Source of the DNA: a virus
Virus record (IMG/VR): IMGVR_UViG_3300037488_000784
Coordinates: 1 to 23,023 of that record
Length of the DNA stretch: 23,023 bases
Strand: one strand, 5' to 3'
In this document: positions 13,663 to 20,180 of the stretch, in pieces
How positions within the stretch are numbered: the stretch's first letter is position 1
Layout of the letters: every line of letters starts with the position of its first letter
The notes under the pieces: model-generated
What the model was told of the DNA's origin: nothing
Database searches by the model: none
The model's input: only the letters and a program-made list of their open reading frames with translations
Position numbers and translations under genes: made by a program

Positions 13663-16095
13663 TCAACTATTTTTAACCTCGCTATCGAACATGCCGACGA
13701 GTAGTGCGTGGTCACTCACCTTGGACGCCATAGCCTTAAACATCTTTTGCTCGATGGGGCTACTTTGTATATGCACCACAGTCACTTTGTCGGAGTTCTG
13801 CCCCTTGCGGTCGGCTCGCGCAATACATTGCAGGTACATCTCAACGCTCATCAGCGGGCCATAAAACACTACCGTGTCTGCAGCAGTCAGCGTGATCCCG
13901 TGTGCCGTCGCCTGGGGCTGCATGACCAAGACCTGAACATTGGGCGTGTGCTGGAAGTCGTTGATGATCGCCCCTCGCTTTGTCGCGCTCACGTCGCCGT
14001 GAATCTGCGCAGTCTTGACGTTGTTCTTCTCCAGGTACGTGGTGATCGTGTCGATACTAGAGCGGAACATTGCGAAGATGATGACCTTGCGGTTGGTCTC
14101 CTCGATGACCTCCATCAAGACTTTAAGCCGTGCTGAGGCATCGAATTCCACAATCTCCTTGTCGTCTGTGATCGCCGATCCGCACGACACCTGCAAGAGC
14201 TTGCTGACCATCACGCCCGCATTCACTGCGCTGATCGTCTCGCCGGCAGCCTGCACCAGCATCTGTTCTTTGAGCAGCTTGTAGTACTTCGTCTGTTGAG
14301 GCGAGAGCGCTACGTCACGGGTGACTGTCAGTACCGGCGGCAGATCCAGACACTGCGCCTTGGTGAACCGGATCGCTGGCTGCAGTGCCTCGTGTACCAG
14401 CGTCTTGGACTCAGGCTTAGGCGCCCACTTGAACTGCGTGATTTTGTTCATGACCTTGTCGCGCCACGCGGTGTAGAACTTCGGCACACCGTTCGGGTTC
14501 ACAAGCTTGGCCAGCCCGTAGGCGTCGATAGGGGACTGCGAGGCGGGTGTACCCGTCATCATCCACAGATACGTGTGCGGCTGCACGATCGACTGCAGCG
14601 ATTTCCAGCGCTGGGTCGTGGGGTTCTTGTATGCGTTGCAGTTGTGGACTAGCCAGTGATCCCCAACAAAGTAGTTAGGTGTTCCTTCAACTTCAAGGTT
14701 GTATACAGGCTCCCCGTTTGGGCATTCGATATACGAAACACTTTCCACCCAAGCTCCGCCAGCTTGGCTTCCTTCTTCCGATCCTGCGCTTGCCGCGCTA
14801 ACAGGGTGTGACTGCCCCCGTCCACTTCCAGCCCCACTTTGAGGTGCGGCCACGCAAAGTCGAGCTTGTAGTTCGTAGGAAAGCCTTGCTGCCTCTTGCC
14901 CAACGCTACCGGGTAATTCCATACCCACCCCGCAGGTAAGACCTCGGAAATCAACCGCTCCATCGGCGTCATTCCCGTGCCATTTCCTCCCCGCACAACC
15001 GGTTTGTGCCCCTGCGCTTTCGCCACTGCCGACAGTTTTGCTCGGTGCCCCACTGTCTTTGGCCCCGACGGTCTCCCCCGCTGCTCTGGCGGCAAGTTGC
15101 AAAAGATGCTCTTGTTGGGGTTCGCTAAGTGCCACCTCTTCCGTGCGCAAGATTTTGAGCAAGTCAGACCAAGGGGTTGGCTGTTCGCCATACCCCACAG
15201 CACCCGGGAACGCTCGCGGTGAAATTCCTGCCCGCAAGCAAGACATCTCAACACCAGAGATGAGCCTTCTTCCCGCAAGATTTTTGGCGCACACCCACCC
15301 GGCGTCTGTGAAGAAAGGGTGTTCTGGAGTGCAGCGAATTGTTTTACCGTTTCCAAGTTTGACCTCAACCAATTGCGTAGCAGTATTGCGTACAAGTCTT
15401 TTTATACGCATTACTCCGTCAGAAGTCAAGACCGCGTCCCCGGCTTCTAGCTGTTCAATCGGGCGTCGCCCCTGCGGGGTGGACACTAGCGTCCCTGCTA
15501 CGAAGCACTCATCAACAATGATCAGATCGAACCGGCCATCGTTGAGCACCTCGCGGTTGATGAGGTTCAGCCCCTCATAGTTGGCAATGACGAACTCATA
15601 GTCCCCCTGCACCAGCTCTATTCTGCGCGAGGCTTGCGCATGGTGGGCTACGACAGCGCTACGGTGCATCACCGAGTTCATGATGTCCCCCATCCAGGCG
15701 CTGTGCATGATCGACAGCGGGCACAGGATCAACACACGCCGCACCTCACCACGCTTCATCAAGTAGTCAGCCGCCCACAGCGCGGAGAGTGTCTTGCCTG
15801 TCCCAGGCTCGTTGAAACAAAACGCTCGTCGATGCAGCGTGAGGAACGATGCGGTCTCGATCTGGTGCGCCATTGGCGTATAGCGCCCTGGCCAGTTGTA
15901 CTTGCGTGTGATGGGCGAGACAACCTTCTTAACGCCCAGGTTGCGCAGCACGCGCATCTCGTCGAGGCCGAAGAAAACAGCAACGGTGTAGCCACCGTTG
16001 CCATGATCCTCGACGATGCGACTCTTCGGTATTACTGTGTACTTCGCAGGATTGCGCGTCCTGATAAGCACGGCCTTGTTGTCCAGAATCTCCAT
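13663..16095 (-). CDS. SNF2-family DNA helicase/ATPase with in-frame intein (810-aa precursor)
   Basis: The precursor is 810 residues and should splice to a 521-residue helicase. Motifs seen: a Q-like motif YTPMAHQIE (about 73-81), Walker A NEPGTGKTL (K101), motif II IIVDE ending at residue 196, then, after the intein, CNAYKN. The C-terminal half has the second RecA-like lobe with the motif VI region QCIARADRKGQ. This is the SNF2/Swi2-type superfamily 2 architecture found in many phages, thought to remodel forks, branch-migrate or clear proteins from DNA. The intein occupies residues 197-485. Motif II is split right after DE, so the ATPase should be inactive until splicing restores DECNAYKN. 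The ATG at 16095 follows the HNH stop closely (GGGA upstream), suggesting coupled translation. The ATP motifs are sequence-based; the exact function is inferred. Confidence 0.9.
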   Translation of the reverse strand: MEILDNKAVLIRTRNPAKYTVIPKSRIVEDHGNGGYTVAVFFGLDEMRVLRNLGVKKVVSPITRKYNWPGRYTPMAHQIETASFLTLHRRAFCFNEPGTGKTLSALWAADYLMKRGEVRRVLILCPLSIMHSAWMGDIMNSVMHRSAVVAHHAQASRRIELVQGDYEFVIANYEGLNLINREVLNDGRFDLIIVDECFVAGTLVSTPQGRRPIEQLEAGDAVLTSDGVMRIKRLVRNTATQLVEVKLGNGKTIRCTPEHPFFTDAGWVCAKNLAGRRLISGVEMSCLRAGISPRAFPGAVGYGEQPTPWSDLLKILRTEEVALSEPQQEHLLQLAARAAGETVGAKDSGAPSKTVGSGESAGAQTGCAGRKWHGNDADGAVDFRGLTCGVGMELPGSVGQEAARLSYELQARLCVAAPQSGAGSGRGQSHPVSAASAGSEEGSQAGGAWVESVSYIECPNGEPVYNLEVEGTPNYFVGDHWLVHNCNAYKNPTTQRWKSLQSIVQPHTYLWMMTGTPASQSPIDAYGLAKLVNPNGVPKFYTAWRDKVMNKITQFKWAPKPESKTLVHEALQPAIRFTKAQCLDLPPVLTVTRDVALSPQQTKYYKLLKEQMLVQAAGETISAVNAGVMVSKLLQVSCGSAITDDKEIVEFDASARLKVLMEVIEETNRKVIIFAMFRSSIDTITTYLEKNNVKTAQIHGDVSATKRGAIINDFQHTPNVQVLVMQPQATAHGITLTAADTVVFYGPLMSVEMYLQCIARADRKGQNSDKVTVVHIQSSPIEQKMFKAMASKVSDHALLVGMFDSEVKNS
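14641..15507 (-). mobile_element. Intein (289 aa) inserted in helicase motif II, with endonuclease ORF in another frame
   Basis: The element starts at Cys197 of the precursor and ends at Asn485, before Cys486. Splicing block A is CFVAGTLVSTPQG. Block B is GKTIRCTPEHPFFT with the T-x-x-H motif (T60, H63 of the intein). Blocks F and G run VYNLEVEGTPNYFVGDHWLVHN, with His-Asn at the C-terminal splice junction and Cys as the +1 residue. These are the features of a class 1 Cys-type intein of the Hint fold. Between blocks B and F the in-frame translation (intein residues about 90-260) is Gly/Ala/Ser/Glu-rich with no LAGLIDADG or HNH motif and does not look like a folded enzyme. The same DNA read one base downstream encodes an intact EDxHD homing endonuclease. 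Confidence 0.92.
14649..15356 (-). CDS. Homing endonuclease, EDxHD (Vsr-like) family, nested out of frame in the intein
   Basis: The 235-codon ORF is in the +1 frame relative to the helicase and intein. TTG at 15356 is preceded by GAGGT with 5-base spacing; an upstream TTG at 15395 is possible but lacks an SD. Residues C38-x2-C41 and C66-x3-C70 form an N-terminal zinc finger typical of homing endonucleases. The catalytic domain has E133 (PMERLI), D166 (YKLDFA), E177-V-D179-G-G-S-H183, then DRKKEAKLAELGWKVFRI; this matches the EDxHD or Vsr-like PD-(D/E)XK arrangement. The family is known to drive homing of inteins and introns, sometimes as a free-standing gene in split inteins. Here it would cut intein-less helicase alleles and mobilise the intein. 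It lies wholly within the intein and stops with TAG at 14649-14651, inside the codons for the block G Trp-Leu-Val. Family membership is confident; separate expression is inferred. Confidence 0.85.
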   Translation of the reverse strand: METVKQFAALQNTLSSQTPGGCAPKILREEGSSLVLRCLACGQEFHRERSRVLWGMANSQPLGLTCSKSCARKRWHLANPNKSIFCNLPPEQRGRPSGPKTVGHRAKLSAVAKAQGHKPVVRGGNGTGMTPMERLISEVLPAGWVWNYPVALGKRQQGFPTNYKLDFAWPHLKVGLEVDGGSHTLLARQAQDRKKEAKLAELGWKVFRISNAQTGSLYTTLKLKEHLTTLLGITG

Positions 16096-16096
16096 C

Positions 16097-16336
16097 TCAT
16101 TTCCCGTTATCGCTTACGTTCGCCTTGGGGCTGCGTAAGCGGAGGTTGCCTTTAGTTGTCTTACCCCCAGCACGCAGCGGCTTGATGTGATCTATGTGCT
16201 TGCCTGACCGGTCTATGCCGGCCTTGTCGTATGCCTGCCGGGCCTTCTGGCGCTCAAGTTGATCCTTGGTCTCGCCGCTGGCCTTCTGCAAAGCGTAGGC
16301 ATGCTTGAAATCCCTTTTGCCGTTCTTCTGCGTCAT
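16097..16336 (-). CDS. Small HNH-type nuclease (79 aa)
   Basis: ATG at 16336 follows AGGA at 7-base spacing. The C-terminal half contains KHIDHIKPL (D49-H50) and GNLRLRSPKAN (N64, N73), matching the compact HNH domain (H-x-D-H, then N-L, then A-x-N) of small phage proteins. The N-terminus is basic and helical (QLERQKARQAYDKAG). It lies between the RecB-like nuclease and the intein-bearing helicase, its stop overlapping the SD region of the latter. It may be a free-standing homing or nicking endonuclease or a packaging-related HNH protein; the sequence alone does not decide. It is complete for this short family, not an obvious fragment. Confidence 0.78.
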   Translation of the reverse strand: MTQKNGKRDFKHAYALQKASGETKDQLERQKARQAYDKAGIDRSGKHIDHIKPLRAGGKTTKGNLRLRSPKANVSDNGK

Positions 16337-16345
16337 GCTGTATTC

Positions 16346-17020
16346 CTAGTGTCTTCCGTTGAACTCGCACCCCGTAACTGGACAGTGTTTTCTACAAAGC
16401 GGTGTCTGTGTGGGGTTCCATACGTTGTTTGCAAAGCTGTTCTCAAGCCGGGCTGTACGCTCGCGGTACTTCCACCACGCCGCGTCTGCCTGCTCTCGCA
16501 TCATCTGCATCTTCACCATAGATTCCTTCACGATGAATAGCAAGGCGCTGTTGACTTTGCGGATGTGCGGAAAGTGTGCGAACACCATGATCGACATGAG
16601 CACGAGTTGATCCCTGTCGGGGTAGCGGTCGTTGCCGGTCTTCCAGTCACCCACCCAGGCCACCAAGTCATCGTCATCCACAATCAGGATGTCTGCAATG
16701 CCGCGCACCCAGACATCCTTCGCTTTCCAATCACAGGGCTGCAGATTCTTGGTCAGCGCCATCTCATGCTCGGCCAGCTTGCGCCCAGGCTTCTGAATGA
16801 TCGCGTCCACCACCGCCTTGAACTGCGCATAGGCGGGAGGTATTGGCTTGTTGTCCTTGATGTACTCCTCCAGGGCCTTGTGCACCTCCACGCCGTAGCG
16901 TGTGGCATCGGTCTCTTGGAACGGGTACTTGCCCAGCACCTTGACCTCGTGGTACCTGCGCGCACAGCCTTCGTAGTCCTTCAGAGCGCTGTGCGACCAC
17001 CGGATGATTTTCTCAGACAT
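16346..17020 (-). CDS. RecB/Cas4-like PD-(D/E)XK exonuclease (224 aa)
   Basis: The motif layout is that of the RecB-family nuclease domain. An N-terminal SHSALKDYEGCARRY holds C19. GVEVHKAL (H47) is followed by RGIADILIV with D110, then WVGDWKTGN with D125 and K127 as catalytic residues. The C-terminus has LCRKHCPVTGCEF with C209, C213 and C218, which together with C19 could hold a 4Fe-4S cluster, as in Cas4 and AddB nucleases. The expected activity is exonucleolytic resection of double-stranded ends in recombination or replication repair. The start overlaps the end of the 43-residue gene by eight bases, implying translational coupling. Neighbouring helicase, HNH and polymerase genes support a replication/recombination role. 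Confidence 0.85.
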   Translation of the reverse strand: MSEKIIRWSHSALKDYEGCARRYHEVKVLGKYPFQETDATRYGVEVHKALEEYIKDNKPIPPAYAQFKAVVDAIIQKPGRKLAEHEMALTKNLQPCDWKAKDVWVRGIADILIVDDDDLVAWVGDWKTGNDRYPDRDQLVLMSIMVFAHFPHIRKVNSALLFIVKESMVKMQMMREQADAAWWKYRERTARLENSFANNVWNPTQTPLCRKHCPVTGCEFNGRH

Positions 17021-17144
17021 TTGCCATCTCCCTCGATGCGAGCCAGCAGTTCCACAACATCTTCACCAGCGTGCTGTCCCAGGCTACGCCGTGCGGGACA
17101 CCGCTCTCGATACTGCACACCCACTGCTTGAACTCGTCGCTCAT
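17013..17144 (-). CDS. Small hypothetical protein (43 aa)
   Basis: ATG at 17144 is preceded by AAGGA at good spacing, just after the stop of the metallopeptidase gene. The product is MSDEFKQWVCSIESG to SREMANV, with a Trp-rich C-terminal motif LLWNCWLASRE-like (sequence KMLWNCWLASREM). Short phage proteins ending with a W-x-x-W-x-A-S-R pattern are common, function unknown. The 8-base overlap with the next gene and the clean SD support coding, despite the small size. Confidence 0.68.
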   Translation of the reverse strand: MSDEFKQWVCSIESGVPHGVAWDSTLVKMLWNCWLASREMANV

Positions 17145-17145
17145 G

Positions 17146-17427
17146 TCAGTCCTTCGCGCTGTTGATTGCTTCGTTGAGGAGCTTTGCAAACTGCGTCACA
17201 AACTTCTCGTCGTTGTACAGCTTGTGCTGCATCTCATGCAGAACAGCGTGGGTCATCTCATGCCAGAACGTCTCAGATACGCTCTCTTCAGCGCGGTTCT
17301 TTGTGTAGATGACGATGGCCTTGGTGCCGTAATAGATCGCCCCGTACTCGCGGCCCCTGTCCTCATTGACGTAATGCACTTTGTACGGCGAGGCGCCGAC
17401 TTTGAAACTGCTTGGTTTGTATTGCAT
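17146..17427 (-). CDS. Small zincin-like metallopeptidase (93 aa)
   Basis: The start at 17427 (MQYKPSSFKVG) is chosen because GGAG lies 5 bases upstream and it begins after the stop of the polymerase gene; an in-frame upstream start at 17475 would overlap the polymerase by 38 bases. H56-E-M-T-H60 (HEMTHAVLHEM) is a zinc-binding HExxH motif with a further acidic residue E65. The N-terminal half has beta-strand segments (YKVHYV, AIYYGTKAIVIY). The layout is that of small ImmA/IrrE-like or SprT-like phage peptidases. Its target is unknown; such proteins may cut a repressor or host factor, but that is inference. It sits between the polymerase and recombination genes in the leftward block. Confidence 0.75.
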   Translation of the reverse strand: MQYKPSSFKVGASPYKVHYVNEDRGREYGAIYYGTKAIVIYTKNRAEESVSETFWHEMTHAVLHEMQHKLYNDEKFVTQFAKLLNEAINSAKD

Positions 17428-17437
17428 GTGAACTCCA

Positions 17438-19423
17438 CTAGCCTTTTGCAAGGCCATAACGACGGTGAACGCCACCTTCAGCGGCCAGGGGGATCCCCGG
17501 CATGTACTTCGGCTCCATAGTCATCTGCTCCAGCACCCATGCCAGAGCGTCCTGACCCTCTTGTTCAGGTACCACAACAATCTGCTCATCATGTACGGTG
17601 CCTGCCACAGGGTAGCGTTTAGCTGTCCTGAGCATGCCGTCCGTCATCACAATGCGTGCAGTCGCCTGCGTCACATTGTTCGTAATCTTTCCTGCGTATA
17701 GCTTCGTGGCGTCTGAGCCGTACACCCACTGCGGCCTCCCACTAGCATCTTTCTGCTGACGAAGGTTAGGATACAACAAGCTCATGCCGTTGGGAAGAAC
17801 AATCTCTTCTTTGCGGAAGACCAAACACTTGTGGCGATACTCTTCGCCATCTGCCAGTGAGCGCTGGATAAGACCGCTGCAAAGCTCCCAGAAGCCGACA
17901 ACCGGGTACGCCGTCGAACGATATATGTCAATGATCTTCTTCGCTGCGACGCAGTGGACGAGAAGCTCTTTCGCAGTGCATACATGCGGAATCTCCTGCA
18001 TGCGGAGGATGTTCTCGTCCCACTCCAGAAACCGTTCCACGTAGTCTGCCGTGACGCCCAGCCTCCTGGCGAAGTCCTTGTCGTATCGAACAGGCGGCGC
18101 ACCGAGGAAGCCGACCAATAACTGAGCTGCAAAGCTGGCCCAGCCCAGCCCATACCCCGCGCCAAGCAACGCGCTTTTTGCAGACTGGCGTAAGTCGGGA
18201 TGGCTTTCTTTCGAGAGCCCCGGTATATTGAACATCTGAGCACCGAACTGCGCATAGGGGTCTCCTTTTGCTCTAAAAATGTCGAGCATCTCGTCATAGT
18301 CAGACAGCCATGCCAGCACACGCGGCTCGATCTGAGACAGGTCACCGACCACCAGCACATGCCCTTCGGGCGCCATGATGGCCTTGCGCAGGAAGCTCTT
18401 ACGCTTCAGATTTTGCATATTTATGGCCGACCCTTTACTCGCAGTCCACCTGCCAGAGAGAGCGCCGTAATAAGACAGCGGCACAGGCAGCCGCCCACGC
18501 TTCGATATCTCCAGGAACCGCTGCGCCCGTGTGCGCTCAGTCGTTGACTTCACCTTCAGCCGGGCCTCGCACAACAGCGCCACATCCTCGTTAGAGCCGT
18601 TGAGCAGCGCCTGGAACATCGCGTCGTTTTTTGCAAAGGCAAAGGTCTTGCCTTCTGGGTTAGGCGTCTTCACTGTCGGGCGCTTGTTCTTCATCGGGGG
18701 ATCCACCCCGAGAGTGCGCAGCAGCTCTGCGAACTGTGGATTACTGGCCAGCGCGCCGTCGGTAATGTTCAGCCGCTTGAGCAGGGCTTCGCGTTGTTCA
18801 CGCTCCGCATACAGCGCATCGGTCAGCATGTCCGAGTCCAGCTCCAGCAACGGGCGGGTGTACATCTTGAGCGTCATGTCGATGAGGCGCAGCTCGCTCT
18901 TGGGGTAGCCGTTGCCCAGGCGCTCGAAGATCTGCTCACACAGGTACACATCATGGGCGCAGTATTCAGCAAGCTCCCTCTCAACCCGTGGCGACAACTC
19001 GATCAGTCCGTCCGTGCTGTTGATGGCATTGCCCTTGGCGGGGAGGCCGAAGTCTTCGGCGAGCTTGGCCAGACTGTTGCCGACCTCCACCCCACGCAGC
19101 GCCCTGGCCATCGAGAGCGTGTCGAAGATGAACGCGGGGTGTACGTTGTAATGCCAGCCCAGGATCGCCACATCGAACTGCGCGTTATGGGCCAGCACCG
19201 CTGTGCGGTTCCAGTCGATGGTGGCTGCCCAGTCTGAGATGTCCCGGCCCTTGATCCACACAACGGGATCGTTGCTGCCCAGCTCATGCACGCACAGGCC
19301 GAAGGCTTTGAACCGTACGTCGCGGATGTATTCCTCCGTGGTGAGCTTGCGCAGCGTGTAGTCTTTACTGTCGTACACCGTCTCGAAGTCGACGGTCAGA
19401 ATTCTGTCGAAGGGTGTGCTCAT
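17438..19423 (-). CDS. polA: DNA polymerase I, family A (661 aa)
   Basis: The N-terminal 3'-5' exonuclease domain has D12-F-E14 (ExoI), NAQFD (ExoII) and AEYCAHDV (ExoIII). The polymerase domain has motif A GDLSQIEPR (D361), motif B RQSAKSALLGAGYG with R412 and K416, and motif C VHDEQ (D612). No 5' nuclease domain is present, as usual for phage polymerases. In motif B the residue eight after the arginine is Leu (L420), corresponding to E. coli PolA Phe762; many lytic phages have Phe or Tyr there. Leu at this position has been associated with a group of environmental viral polymerases. The ATG at 19423 has no clear SD. It replicates the phage genome with the primase-helicase. The symbol denotes the family, not strict orthology. 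Confidence 0.94.
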   Translation of the reverse strand: MSTPFDRILTVDFETVYDSKDYTLRKLTTEEYIRDVRFKAFGLCVHELGSNDPVVWIKGRDISDWAATIDWNRTAVLAHNAQFDVAILGWHYNVHPAFIFDTLSMARALRGVEVGNSLAKLAEDFGLPAKGNAINSTDGLIELSPRVERELAEYCAHDVYLCEQIFERLGNGYPKSELRLIDMTLKMYTRPLLELDSDMLTDALYAEREQREALLKRLNITDGALASNPQFAELLRTLGVDPPMKNKRPTVKTPNPEGKTFAFAKNDAMFQALLNGSNEDVALLCEARLKVKSTTERTRAQRFLEISKRGRLPVPLSYYGALSGRWTASKGSAINMQNLKRKSFLRKAIMAPEGHVLVVGDLSQIEPRVLAWLSDYDEMLDIFRAKGDPYAQFGAQMFNIPGLSKESHPDLRQSAKSALLGAGYGLGWASFAAQLLVGFLGAPPVRYDKDFARRLGVTADYVERFLEWDENILRMQEIPHVCTAKELLVHCVAAKKIIDIYRSTAYPVVGFWELCSGLIQRSLADGEEYRHKCLVFRKEEIVLPNGMSLLYPNLRQQKDASGRPQWVYGSDATKLYAGKITNNVTQATARIVMTDGMLRTAKRYPVAGTVHDEQIVVVPEQEGQDALAWVLEQMTMEPKYMPGIPLAAEGGVHRRYGLAKG

Positions 19424-19431
19424 GGCGGGCT

Positions 19432-19719
19432 TCAGTTAAACATCTCTTTGGGCGGCGCATCTTCCAGCAACACGTCCCCCATTGCCTCAATAGCGCTCAT
19501 GAGGATCTCGGTCATGGCCAAGTCGTTCGCGTTCACAGACATCACGGCTATGCGCTCTTTGTCTCGCACGAGCAGCACTCCGGAGGCTTCTGCGCCTTGG
19601 CCGTAACAGCTTGATAACAGCCGCACGAGCATCTTGAAATGCTCCTGTTCTTTCTCGGGCAATGCTGCGAGGTGTGCGAGCAGCTTCGCGTCGCTCTCAG
19701 TGGCTTTATGCTCCCTCAT
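19432..19719 (-). CDS. Hypothetical protein (95 aa)
   Basis: The ATG at 19719 lies within the end of the VRR-NUC gene (14-base overlap) and follows GGGGG at six bases. The product starts MREHKATESDAKLLAHLAALPEKEQEH, with an amphipathic helical N-half. A strand-like VLLVRDKERIAVMSVNAND is followed by a helix and an acidic end. No catalytic motif is visible. Its position between a nuclease and the DNA polymerase suggests an accessory to replication, with no specific evidence. Confidence 0.65.
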   Translation of the reverse strand: MREHKATESDAKLLAHLAALPEKEQEHFKMLVRLLSSCYGQGAEASGVLLVRDKERIAVMSVNANDLAMTEILMSAIEAMGDVLLEDAPPKEMFN

Positions 19720-20002
19720 TGAAGACCCCCTTCAGGTAGTCCAGATCGTTCTCGTTGATGATCAGCGACACGCCGCCGGCTTGCACAATTTCGGCAAGCT
19801 CTCTGTCCTGCAGCGCGGTTGTCGTGCCTCTGCCTGCCTTAGCCTCGATGCCGATAAACTTTCCCCGGTAACACACAAGGAAGTCAGGGACGCCGTGCTT
19901 ACCCATCCCGCCGCTGACAGGCATGTAGTAATAGGCGCCGGCGTCTTTCAGTATTTTGCGGATCTGCGCTTTAACGCGACCCTCGGGAGTGAGTGCTGCC
20001 AT
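19706..20002 (-). CDS. VRR-NUC domain nuclease (98 aa)
   Basis: The start at 20002 (MAALTPEGRVKAQIRK) is preferred because GGAG sits 6 bases upstream; a longer in-frame extension to 20110 has no SD and adds 36 residues of Pro/Arg-rich sequence with no family likeness. The domain has GVPD (D40), then GIEAK (E53, K55) and a downstream Gln (Q65), the PD-(D/E)XK signature of the VRR-NUC family. Stand-alone phage VRR-NUC proteins of about 90-110 residues are common and are thought to act as structure-specific or Holliday-junction endonucleases. It overlaps the next gene by 14 bases and lies just upstream of the polymerase, consistent with replication-linked processing. Confidence 0.85.
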   Translation of the reverse strand: MAALTPEGRVKAQIRKILKDAGAYYYMPVSGGMGKHGVPDFLVCYRGKFIGIEAKAGRGTTTALQDRELAEIVQAGGVSLIINENDLDYLKGVFNEGA

Positions 20003-20180
20003 AGTGATCTCCGTAGCGCTTGCGTTGGGTGTTGTAGGGTGAGGGGGAATGTAGATTCCGCGCCCCCTCGGCTCGCGGTTCGTGGAGTCGGCACGCGAAC
20101 ACAGGTTCATCGGGTACGTGCCGATAAGAAGTAAGGGTCACATCTACAAGGCTCGTCGAACTTCTTCACTTACACCCGAC
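20003..20180. other. Structured noncoding gap of 178 bases
   Basis: This is the longest gene-free gap in the leftward block. It has a compound hairpin: GAGGGGG (20041-20047) against CCCCCTC (20063-20069), with an inner GGAAT/ATTCC pairing. A second stem, CGGCACG (20089-20095) with CGTGCCG (20117-20123), has a 21-base loop. The gap may hold a leader RNA, a regulatory site or an origin-like element; no convincing promoter hexamers were found. An in-frame extension of the VRR-NUC gene to 20110 is possible but unlikely. Confidence 0.45.

Noticed and set aside
14649-15395. Nested endonuclease as an assembly artefact from two indels
   Set aside because: Not fully excluded, but the helicase frame stays open across the entire intein and no long homopolymer stands out at the expected frame boundaries, so an artefact would require two compensating errors; kept as a finding with a read-level check.
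14641-15507. In-frame LAGLIDADG or HNH domain inside the intein
   Set aside because: The helicase-frame translation between blocks B and F lacks these motifs; the only nuclease is in the +1 frame.
15038-15580. 180-codon plus-strand ORF opposite the intein
   Set aside because: Low-complexity Ser/Pro-rich translation, no family likeness; both minus-strand frames here have recognisable products.
20003-20110. N-terminal extension of the VRR-NUC protein
   Set aside because: No SD at 20110 and the extra 36 residues are unlike the family, whereas 20002 has a well-spaced GGAG.
20070-20123. Possible tRNA in the structured gap
   Set aside because: A GGTTC-like T-arm fragment and stems are present, but no cloverleaf with anticodon and acceptor arms can be drawn.
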